Source of the DNA: CAZUZD01 sp964624465
Lineage (GTDB): Bacteria; Planctomycetota; Planctomycetia; Isosphaerales; Isosphaeraceae
NCBI GenBank assembly: GCA_964624465.1
Contig: CAZUZD010000209.1
Location: 1-11,069, forward strand
DNA: 11,069 nucleotides
Reading direction: 5' to 3'
Shown here: piece by piece, positions 1-7,169 of the stretch
How positions within the stretch are numbered: position 1 is the first letter of the stretch
How the letters are laid out: the number at the start of each line of letters is the position of its first letter
The notes under the pieces: model-generated
What the model saw: the letters and a program-made list of their open reading frames with translations, nothing else
What the model was told of the DNA's origin: nothing
The model's database searches: none
Position numbers and translations under genes: made by a program

Positions 1-698
1 AGCAGCAGCGACAGCCAGCCGGCGAAGTTCGCCGCCCGCCAGTCGGCCAGGATCGGGCCCAGCCACGGCACCCACCCCAGCCCGGCCCCGATCCGCAGCG
101 CCCGGGCCCGGCCGGTCCACCACCACAGCCCCATCACGGCCAGCGCCAGCAGCGGCCCGAGCGGCGCCCAGTACGGCAGGCTCCGGCCCAGGCCGCCCAG
201 CAGCCGGGCCACCCAGGGCACCGGGATCCGGAACGTCTCGAAGGCCGCGACCAGCCGCGGCACCAGCAGCGCCACGAACGCCACGAACAGGGCATACGCG
301 AACAGCAGCACGATCAAGGGGTACAGCAGGGCCTGGCCCACCACCCGCCGCAGCTCGGCGAACCCGCGGGCGTACCCGGCCAGGTCCTCCAGAGCGGCCG
401 GCAGCCGGCCCGACCGCAGGCCGGCCTCGACCACCGCGCGATACGTCGGCGGCAGGCCCGAGCCCTCGGCCGCCAGCGCCTCGGCCAGCGTCTGGCCCCG
501 CTCCAGCCGGTTGCCCAGGCTCGTCGCCAGGCCGCCCAGCCGCCCCGGCACCTCGGCGCCGAAGCCGAGCAGCCCGCGCTCCAGCGGCAGGCCCGCCCGC
601 ACCAGGGCCGCGATCTCGTCATTGAGCGCGATCAGATCGTCGAGGCCCACCGCCCCGCCACCCGCCTGCACCACGCCCGTCGGATCGTCGGCACCCAT
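1..698 (-). CDS. gspF: Type II secretion system F family protein (GspF/PilC-like), 3' end cut by window edge
   Basis: GspF is the polytopic inner-membrane platform protein of type II secretion and type IV pilus machines, working with the GspE ATPase. The 232 visible residues start at ATG 698-696 and run off the left edge, so the C-terminal part is missing. Residues 20-145 look like a first T2SF domain: an amphipathic stretch with the motif IAALVRAGLPLERGL (29-43), EAGLRSGRLPAAL (91-103), then a long hydrophobic segment at about 121-147. A second hydrophobic segment lies at about 176-194, and the second T2SF repeat seems to begin near residue 222. A run of Gs shortly before the ATG could act as a weak ribosome-binding site. 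The partner gspE is on the same strand but separated by an opposite-strand lipoprotein gene. Family call is confident; whether the machine secretes proteins or builds a pseudopilus cannot be told here. Confidence 0.88.
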   Translation of the reverse strand, partial: MGADDPTGVVQAGGGAVGLDDLIALNDEIAALVRAGLPLERGLLGFGAEVPGRLGGLATSLGNRLERGQTLAEALAAEGSGLPPTYRAVVEAGLRSGRLPAALEDLAGYARGFAELRRVVGQALLYPLIVLLFAYALFVAFVALLVPRLVAAFETFRIPVPWVARLLGGLGRSLPYWAPLGPLLALAVMGLWWWTGRARALRIGAGLGWVPWLGPILADWRAANFAGWLSLL

Positions 699-732
699 CC
701 GCGAACCCCCCCTGGGACAACTGTCGAACGGC

Positions 733-761
733 ATCTCACCACAACCGTCCGAGGGCGTCAA
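733..761 (-). promoter_or_regulatory. Candidate sigma70-type promoter for gspF
   Basis: On the minus strand TTGACG (761-756, five of six consensus bases) is followed after exactly 17 bases by TGAGAT (738-733, only three of six). The expected start of transcription would be about 28 bases before the gspF ATG. The -35 box is good and the -10 box poor, so this is a tentative call. It fits gspF being transcribed separately from gspE. Confidence 0.3.
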
Positions 762-938
762 GGGATCAGGTTTGGCCGCCACTGCGGGAGGGGTTTTCGG
801 GGTCCGGGGCGGAAAAGATCGGGGCGGGCGGCGAAGATTCGGGGGCGAGCCTCGAACAGGATCGCAGCGGCGTCGAGCCGGTGCGCGGGGCAGTGGAGCC
901 CGGCGACCGGCCCGGGCCCGAACCCGGGAACTTCACCC

Positions 939-1700
939 ATGCGCTGGCCCGTGCCGTCCCTGGCCCTCGGCCTGATCCCCCTGGCCCTCCTGAGCGGCTG
1001 CGGCCTGACCATCGAGCTCAGCACCCCGCGCGGCGAGCCCGGCAGCGGCCGGATCGTCGAGGCGGTCCGGCCCGTCGACGCCTTCCGCCGGGTCGAGGTC
1101 CAGAGCGCCCTGCACGCGGTCGTGACCCTCGGCGACACCGCTGGCGTCACGGTCAAGGGCGACGACAACCTGGTGCCGCTCGTCGAGACGACCGTCACCG
1201 AGGGCCGGCTGGTCGTGGGCCTGCGGGCCAACTCGGCGATCTCGCCGTCGCAGCCGCTGAAGGTGCTGATCACCGTCACCGGGCTCGACGCCATCACGGC
1301 CGCGGGCGCCACCGAGGTCGAGGTCCGCGACGTTCCCGGCGAGCGGCTGGTGGCGAAGGCCGAGGGGGCCGCGAAGCTCTCGATCACGGGCCTCGACGCC
1401 GACCGCGCCGAGCTGGTCAGCGAGGGCGCCTCGCATCTGAAGCTCACCGGCCGGGCCCGGACCCTGAGCGCGACGGCCGAGGGCGCCTCGAATATCGAGG
1501 CCGGCTCGGTGCCGGCCGCCACGGTGACGGTGGACGCCTCGGGCGCCTCGGGCATCACCGTCACGGCCAGCGAATCCGTCCGGGGCTCGGCCGAGGGGGC
1601 GAGCACGGTGACCGTGGTGGGCGCCGTGCCCGAGGTGGCCGTCTCGAAGAGCGGCGCCGCGTCGGTCTCCCGGCGCGAGGGCAAGTCCGAGCCGGAGTGA
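939..1700 (+). CDS. DUF2807 (head GIN domain) lipoprotein
   Basis: Predicted 253-residue exported lipoprotein. Residues 1-21 form a lipoprotein signal peptide with lipobox L18-S19-G20-C21, so the mature protein would start at a lipidated Cys21. The rest matches the DUF2807 pattern: an opening like FRRVEVQSALHAVVTLGD (70s region of the gene, about residues 49-66), then short beta-rich repeats built round EGAS/SGAS (AEGAAKLSITG, SEGASHLKLTG, AEGASNIEAG, AEGASTVTVVG) spaced roughly 20 residues apart, as expected for a right-handed beta-helix. Function of the family is not established; it is thought to be a cell-surface or periplasmic beta-solenoid. It is the only plus-strand gene in the window, divergent from gspF and convergent with gspE. 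No clear SD precedes ATG 939, which was chosen because it places the signal peptide correctly. Confidence 0.85.
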   Translation: MRWPVPSLALGLIPLALLSGCGLTIELSTPRGEPGSGRIVEAVRPVDAFRRVEVQSALHAVVTLGDTAGVTVKGDDNLVPLVETTVTEGRLVVGLRANSAISPSQPLKVLITVTGLDAITAAGATEVEVRDVPGERLVAKAEGAAKLSITGLDADRAELVSEGASHLKLTGRARTLSATAEGASNIEAGSVPAATVTVDASGASGITVTASESVRGSAEGASTVTVVGAVPEVAVSKSGAASVSRREGKSEPE

Positions 1701-1712
1701 GCCGCACCGCAC

Positions 1713-1749
1713 GCCGGCGGTCGGGGCCGGTCAGGCCCCGCCGGCCGGC
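1713..1749. terminator. GC-rich inverted repeat between convergent genes, possible bidirectional terminator
   Basis: CGGGGCC (1722-1728) and GGCCCCG (1734-1740) form a perfect 7-bp stem with a 5-base loop. Flanking GCCGG (1713-1717) and CCGGC (1745-1749) can extend it with mismatches. It sits in the 30-base gap between the stop of the DUF2807 gene (1700) and covers the stop codon of gspE (1733-1731). There is no T tract on either strand, so termination is only inferred from position. Confidence 0.35.
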
Positions 1750-2948
1750 GCGGGATCGCGGGGCTCGGGGGTATCGCGGAGCCCGAGCACCCGGCGCACC
1801 TCCAGGGGGCTGGTGAGGCCCGCCTCGACGGCCGCCGCCGCCCGCTGCCAGCGGCTGATCAGCCCGTGGGCGCGGGCGACGGCCTCGAGCGCCGGCACGT
1901 CGGCGCGGTCGAGGATCGCGCGGCCGATCGGGCCCGGGGCCAGGTCGAGCCACTCGGCCAGCACCAGCCGACCCCGGTAGCCCGTGCCCGCGCAGGCCGG
2001 ACACCCGACCGGCTGCCGGGCCCGCGACACCGCCAGGCCGAGGAAGTCGGCCGGGTCGTCGATCGGCCGGGCACACGCGCAGAGCCGCCGCACCAGCCGC
2101 TGGCAGAGCACGGCGCGCAGGCCGCTGCGGATCACGTACGGCTCCAGCCCCAGGTCCAGCAGCCGGCCCACCGCGCCGGCGGCGCTGCCGGCGTGGAAGG
2201 TGCTCAGCACGAGATGGCCCGTCAGCGAGGCGCCGAAGGCCCCCTCGGCCGTGGGCCGGTCGCGGATCTCCCCCACCGCGATCACCTCGGGGTCCTGCCG
2301 CAGAAGCGACCGCAGCCCCAGGGCCAGGTCGAAGCCCGCCGCCGGGTTGACCTGCGACTGCGCCACGCCCGGCACCGCGACCTCGATCGGGTCCTCCAGG
2401 CTGGCCAGGCTCCGGCGGCCGAGCCTGGCGTCGTCGTGGACCAGGGCCCGCAGGCAGGCGTACAGGGTCGTCGTCTTGCCGCTGCCGGCCGGCCCGGCCA
2501 GGAGCAAGGCGCCCGAGGTCTCGCGGAGCAGGGCCTCCAGGTCGGTCCGCACGGCCGCCGGCAGCTCCAGGTCCGCCAGCCGGCGGAACCGGCCACTCTC
2601 GGCGAACAGCCGGACGACCACCCGCTCGCCGTGCAGGGTCGGGAAGGTGCTGACCCGCCGCTCGGGCTCGCCCGGGGCGCCCCGGATCCGGCCCTCCTGC
2701 GGTACGTCGCTGCGGTAGGTCAGCAGGCCGGCGAGCACCTTGAGCCGGGCGGCGACGTTCGGGGCGATCGCCGCCGGCAGGCTGGCGGCGTCCTGGAGCA
2801 CGCCGTCGACCCGCCAGCGGACCTCGAGCGCCTCGCCGGTGGGCGTCAGGTGCAGGTCGCTGGCCCCGGCGGCCTGCGCCTGGGCAAGCAGCTGCGCCAC
2901 CAGGTCGGTGACGTACGCGGGGCTCTTCGGGTCGGGCGCGGTCGACAT
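1731..2948 (-). CDS. gspE: GspE/PilB-family secretion ATPase, short form
   Basis: Cytoplasmic hexameric ATPase that powers pseudopilus or pilus assembly together with GspF. Start taken as ATG 2948 (405 residues); the open frame continues to 3116, but that extension is low-complexity Arg/Pro and touches the neighbouring gene. Visible signatures: N2-like domain beginning at ASDLHL (29-34), QEGRIRG arginine motif (84-90), Walker A GPAGSGKTTT (152-161), Asp box SLEDPIEV (183-190), Walker B region RQDPEVIAVGEIRD (217-230) and His box TGHLVLSTFHA (243-253). A zinc-binding-like cysteine group follows (C290, C292, C316, C319). The usual N-terminal N1E domain is absent, which makes the protein shorter than typical GspE/PilB (about 500-570). 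The first cysteine pair is C-x-C instead of the usual C-x2-C. Retention of the Asp box, the cysteines and GYRGR argues for the GspE/PilB branch rather than PilT. Confidence 0.92.
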   Translation of the reverse strand: MSTAPDPKSPAYVTDLVAQLLAQAQAAGASDLHLTPTGEALEVRWRVDGVLQDAASLPAAIAPNVAARLKVLAGLLTYRSDVPQEGRIRGAPGEPERRVSTFPTLHGERVVVRLFAESGRFRRLADLELPAAVRTDLEALLRETSGALLLAGPAGSGKTTTLYACLRALVHDDARLGRRSLASLEDPIEVAVPGVAQSQVNPAAGFDLALGLRSLLRQDPEVIAVGEIRDRPTAEGAFGASLTGHLVLSTFHAGSAAGAVGRLLDLGLEPYVIRSGLRAVLCQRLVRRLCACARPIDDPADFLGLAVSRARQPVGCPACAGTGYRGRLVLAEWLDLAPGPIGRAILDRADVPALEAVARAHGLISRWQRAAAAVEAGLTSPLEVRRVLGLRDTPEPRDPAPAGGA

Positions 2949-3069
2949 GGGCGGGGGCCATCCGGGGCGGCCCGCCGGCGGCCGTTGCAGCGGCGCGCGA
3001 CGACCGGGCCGGCGCCGATCATGGCCCGGCCCGTGGCGATCGGGCAAGCCGGCGGCGCCGGGGCGAGCC

Positions 3070-4104
3070 TCAGGCGAACAGGTCGTCGGGCGTGCGGATC
3101 CGCCCGGCCGCCGCATCGGCCAGGAACCGATCCAGGGGCCGGATCACCGTCGTCGAGGCGTCGCCGGCGACCCGCTCGGGGTGCTCGATTTCCCGGGTGC
3201 TGGTGCGGACGATCCGCGCGCCGTCGAGCCGCGGCAGCCGCTCCAGGTTGGCGACATACGCGGCGAACCGCTCCTTACTCGCCCGCAGCAGGAAGAACTC
3301 GACGTCGGAGACGTAAACCAGCGAAAGGCCCAGGCTCCGCTCGCGGAGGAACCCGGCCAGCGCCGGCAGCGCGTGGGCGCCGGCGAGGTCGCCGACGAGC
3401 GGAACCACCCGGTCGCCGAGCTGGAGGTCGTGGACGGTCTGGTAGAGGGGTTCGGCGGCCAGGACATGGGCGGGTCGGCCGTCGCGGTCGGGCGTGCGGA
3501 GGAGCTGGCCGAGGGTCGGGTACATCGGCAGGGCCAGGAACCGGGCGGCCAGGCCCGGACCGGCGAGCCGGCGCTGGATGGTCGCCAGCTCGGCCCACTC
3601 GGCGTCGCGGACGATCCCCAGGGGCCGCAGCTCGTCGGCCACCTCGGTGACCGTGCGCTCCAGCCGCTCCGGGTCGAGGGGGGCGGCGGCGAACGCGGCC
3701 ACCAGCGCGGCCGCGTCGCTCTCCGGCCCCACGGCCGCCGTCGGGGCCCTGGCGGTGAGCCGGGTCAGGTAGCCGACGCGGTCGGCCGCCAGCCGGAACA
3801 GGGCGCGGTGCAGCAGGTGCACGAGCAGGTTGCGGCGGCGGAAGTCGAGGATGAACCCCAGCGCCGGGCGGGCGTGGGCGAGGTACGTCAGGTTCTGGTC
3901 GGGGCCGACGCCCAGGTACACGCCGCCGGCGGGCACCTCGCGGCCGATCGCGCCGCAGACGCGCGGGAACGAGTCCTCGTTGGTCACGAAGTTGTCGGCG
4001 TGCGGGCCCGTCTCGGGCCCCGAGAGCCGGTCGACGAGCGTGGCCAGGCCGACGTCGCGGGCCGGGAACAGCAGGTCCGCCAGTCGCACGATCGGCCGGC
4101 TCAT
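3070..4104 (-). CDS. Conserved protein of unknown function, LIC_10091-like
   Basis: 344-residue soluble protein with no signal peptide or membrane segment. I recognise the pattern of a conserved uncharacterised family (LIC_10091-like, from Leptospira and other phyla): FVTNEDSFPRV (39-49), a glycine-containing turn GVYLGVGPDQNLTY (61-74), then ALGFILDFRRRNLLVHLL (81-98) and, late in the protein, LVYVSDVEFFL (262-272). The GVGPDQN turn followed by a hydrophobic strand ending in D87 resembles the cofactor loop of Rossmann-type methyltransferases, but this is inference and no methylated substrate is known. It lies 97 bases downstream of clpX and 121 bases upstream of gspE on the same strand. Two GC-rich hairpins in the gap from clpX suggest at least partly separate expression. 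ATG 4104 starts directly at MSRPIVRLADLL; no clear SD. The CDS is nearly certain, the family name moderately so. Confidence 0.8.
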   Translation of the reverse strand: MSRPIVRLADLLFPARDVGLATLVDRLSGPETGPHADNFVTNEDSFPRVCGAIGREVPAGGVYLGVGPDQNLTYLAHARPALGFILDFRRRNLLVHLLHRALFRLAADRVGYLTRLTARAPTAAVGPESDAAALVAAFAAAPLDPERLERTVTEVADELRPLGIVRDAEWAELATIQRRLAGPGLAARFLALPMYPTLGQLLRTPDRDGRPAHVLAAEPLYQTVHDLQLGDRVVPLVGDLAGAHALPALAGFLRERSLGLSLVYVSDVEFFLLRASKERFAAYVANLERLPRLDGARIVRTSTREIEHPERVAGDASTTVIRPLDRFLADAAAGRIRTPDDLFA

Positions 4105-4131
4105 GGGCGGCTCGCCCCCGGGGTGCTCGCC

Positions 4132-4148
4132 CCCCGCCCGGGGCGGGG
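4132..4148. repeat. Small GC-only hairpin upstream of the LIC_10091-like gene
   Basis: CCCCGCC (4132-4138) and GGCGGGG (4142-4148) form a 7-bp stem with a 3-base loop. It lies about 30 bases before the ATG at 4104 and next to a larger hairpin at 4161-4184. It could be part of a tandem terminator after clpX or a leader structure. Runs of C and G make chance pairing likely. Confidence 0.25.
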
Positions 4149-4157
4149 AGACGAGGG

Positions 4158-4187
4158 GCGGGCGCCGGCCGGGGGGCCGGCGCCTGC
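4158..4187 (-). terminator. Perfect 10-bp GC hairpin just after clpX, possible terminator or processing site
   Basis: GGCGCCGGCC (4161-4170) and GGCCGGCGCC (4175-4184) pair perfectly around a GGGG loop (plus-strand sense). A wobble pair and two further pairs extend the stem to 4158/4187. On the minus strand it begins about 15 bases after the clpX stop codon at 4204-4202. No U tract follows, so it may attenuate or stabilise the 3' end instead of ending transcription fully. Confidence 0.45.
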
Positions 4188-4201
4188 GGACTCGGCGTGG
4201 C

Positions 4202-5497
<1,296 letters not shown>

Positions 5498-5502
5498 GTT
5501 CG

Positions 5503-5508
5503 CCTCCT
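5503..5508 (-). promoter_or_regulatory. Strong Shine-Dalgarno deciding the TTG start of clpX
   Basis: The minus strand reads GAGGAGG, five bases (CGAAC) before TTG at 5497-5495. This is one of the few strong SD motifs in the window and supports the TTG start, giving the protein the N-terminus MSDGHDAK. Confidence 0.8.
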
Positions 5509-5540
5509 CAAAAGCTCGCGAGACCCGACACCGACGAGGC

Positions 5541-5558
5541 CAACGGGTCGTCCCGTTG
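5541..5558 (-). promoter_or_regulatory. Hairpin in the clpX 5' leader
   Basis: CAACGGG (5541-5547) and CCCGTTG (5552-5558) make a perfect 7-bp stem with a 4-base loop, about 43 bases before the clpX start codon and inside the leader expected from the promoter at 5618-5646. It could stabilise the mRNA or affect translation. No role is shown by the sequence alone. Confidence 0.35.
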
Positions 5559-5617
5559 CGCCCTGCCGGGCGCGAGCGGCCACGCTCGGCGCGCGGGCCC
5601 GCGTTCCAATGGCTGCA

Positions 5618-5646
5618 ATCATAGGGTCAAGCCCGCCAGGCGACAA
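5618..5646 (-). promoter_or_regulatory. Candidate sigma70-type promoter of clpX
   Basis: On the minus strand TTGTCG (5646-5641, four of six consensus bases) and TATGAT (5623-5618, five of six) are separated by exactly 17 bases. Transcription would start near 5611, giving a leader of about 115 bases with a hairpin at 5541-5558. The AT-containing -10 box stands out in very GC-rich DNA. It lies in the gap between the hydrolase stop codon and clpX, which suggests clpX is transcribed on its own. Confidence 0.5.
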
Positions 5647-5682
5647 TCCGGACTGCGGACCACGCCCGGGCCCCCGAACCAC

Positions 5683-6915
5683 TCACTCTCCCAAGGATTG
5701 CTGGCTGGGTGCGGGCACGCTGGTCCGCAGTTGCGGGCCGAGGACCGCAGGGGCAGGCCCCTGGGGGCTGGGCAGGGCGCCCGGCTGGCGGTGGTCGAGC
5801 CAGTCGATCACGTCGGGGAAGAGTTCCCGCGGGGCGTGGCGGCTCCAGACCAGGTCGCAGTGGCCGTAGTCGTCGAGGTGCCCCTGCTGCCGCCCATAGC
5901 GCCTGAGGGTCTTGTCGGGGCTGGCCAGGCCGCTGAAGGTCTGCATGGTCGAGGGCAGGTCGGACATGATGTCGCCGTCGCCGGCGACCATGAGCGTGGG
6001 GGTCGTGATCTGGCCCAGCCGGTGGACGTAGTTGATCTGCTTGTCGGCCGAGAGCATGTGGCCGAACTCCAGGTACGGGTCGAGCTGCGCCAGGGCGCCC
6101 CGGCCGGGGTTCTCCAGGGTGTAGCCGTAGAACCGGTCGATGGTGCGCTTGTCGACGTTGGCCGCGGTGTAGTAGAAGCGGTCGACCTTGTCCAGGCCGG
6201 GCATGCGGTAGAACATCATCGGCCGGGCGATGCGGCCGGTGCTGATGATCCGCATCAGGCCCCGGATCGCGCGGTTGGCGCGGAGCATCTGGGTCTGGGG
6301 CACGTCGGCCTGCACGATGGTGCTGCCCATGCCCACGAAGTTGGCCACCCGCCAGGCCTCGGGCGAGGTCTCCAGGTAGCCGAACATGAGCATGCCGCCC
6401 AGGCTGTGGCCCACCCAGTTGACCCGCTTCTGGCCAGTGAGCCGCTCGACGTGGTCGAGGATCGCCGGCACGTCGTAGCGGATCTCGTCGTCGACCGACC
6501 AGTCGCCGTCGCCGATCTCGAGCATCGGCGTCTGCCGCAGCAGCGAGTTGATGTGCCCGACCGCACCGACCTTGCGGCTGGCGCCCGAGCCCCGCATGTC
6601 GGGGATGAAGACGTGGTAGCCCTGGTGCGCCAGCTGCTGGGCGAGGTGGTTGTCGGTGATCGTCCAGAAGGTGCCGTTGAGGCCCAGGCCGTGGCAGAGC
6701 ACGACCGGCAGCTTGCCCGGGTCGGGGTTCCGGGGGGCCAGGTGCCGCACCCCCAGCTTCCAGCCGTCGGCGGTGTAGGTGTACCCCTCTTCGCAGGGGC
6801 GCAAGAGCGGATCGCTGGCGTGGCGCCGCATCGTGGCGCAGCCGGAGATGGCAGGCACCAGGAGCAGGGCCCCCAGGGCCAGCAGCCAGCGCGAAGTCGA
6901 CCCCAGTCCCTGCAT
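5683..6915 (-). CDS. Alpha/beta hydrolase lipoprotein, lipase/esterase-like
   Basis: Predicted 410-residue lipid-anchored serine hydrolase. Residues 1-26 are a lipoprotein signal peptide (hydrophobic LLALGALLLVPAI, lipobox I23-S24-G25-C26). The hydrolase core shows the oxyanion region VVLCHGLGLNGTFW (71-84), PDMRGSGAS (105-113), the nucleophile elbow G169-H170-S171-L172-G173, an acid in AGDGD (D313 or D315, more likely D315) and the histidine in YGHCDLVW (H352). The layout, with YGHxDxxW near the end, resembles acid/gastric lipase-like hydrolases, so lipids or esters are likely substrates, but the real substrate is unknown. A Pro/Gln-rich tail of about 35 residues follows the core. ATG 6915 was chosen because it gives a compact signal peptide and has GGAAGGGA about 13 bases upstream; the frame stays open much further up, but that region is low-complexity and non-conserved-looking. 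It lies 254 bases downstream of the transporter gene. Confidence 0.88.
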   Translation of the reverse strand: MQGLGSTSRWLLALGALLLVPAISGCATMRRHASDPLLRPCEEGYTYTADGWKLGVRHLAPRNPDPGKLPVVLCHGLGLNGTFWTITDNHLAQQLAHQGYHVFIPDMRGSGASRKVGAVGHINSLLRQTPMLEIGDGDWSVDDEIRYDVPAILDHVERLTGQKRVNWVGHSLGGMLMFGYLETSPEAWRVANFVGMGSTIVQADVPQTQMLRANRAIRGLMRIISTGRIARPMMFYRMPGLDKVDRFYYTAANVDKRTIDRFYGYTLENPGRGALAQLDPYLEFGHMLSADKQINYVHRLGQITTPTLMVAGDGDIMSDLPSTMQTFSGLASPDKTLRRYGRQQGHLDDYGHCDLVWSRHAPRELFPDVIDWLDHRQPGALPSPQGPAPAVLGPQLRTSVPAPSQQSLGE

Positions 6916-7033
6916 CGGTGGCGGAATCCCTTCCGTCGATCCCGGGGGCATGGCCGTCCATGACCATGCCAAGCAACAATCCGTCCAGGGACCCGGTTTC
7001 GGCCGGAATCGAGGGGGGAGTTTAACCGAAGCG

Positions 7034-7052
7034 TCGGGACAGGCAATCCCGA
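7034..7052. repeat. Short inverted repeat between the hydrolase and transporter genes
   Basis: TCGGGA (7034-7039) and TCCCGA (7047-7052) form a 6-bp stem with a 7-base loop in the 254-base gap. It could be an operator or a weak terminator after the SulP-CA gene, about 120 bases past its stop codon. The rest of the gap shows no gene or RNA and no convincing promoter. Confidence 0.25.
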
Positions 7053-7169
7053 TCTGACCCGGCCCGAACTTGAACCCGTTTCCCCCCTTCCGTGGCCCGA
7101 GCCCCTCCGAACCGGCCTCCCGGCCCGGCCGCCGCGGCCCCGGAGGCCGGGTCGGCGCAACCGCGGGCC

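Noticed and set aside
758..1684. Minus-strand open frames opposite the DUF2807 gene
   Set aside because: The plus strand has a lipobox and DUF2807 repeats, while the minus-strand products are Ser/Thr/Arg-rich shadows.
2949..3116. N-terminal extension of GspE
   Set aside because: The 56 extra residues are Arg/Pro/Gly-rich, have no homology-like features and overlap the end of the neighbouring gene; ATG 2948 is the sensible start.
1866..3650. Plus-strand open frame of 594 codons opposite gspE and its upstream gene
   Set aside because: Covers two confident minus-strand genes and their gap; no recognisable motif.
5625..5635. TTGACC on the minus strand as the -35 box of clpX
   Set aside because: It lies only two or three bases from the TATGAT box; the TTGTCG further upstream has the right 17-base spacing.
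7040..7085. GGGTTCAAG on the minus strand resembling a tRNA T-arm
   Set aside because: No acceptor, D or anticodon stems can be built round it.
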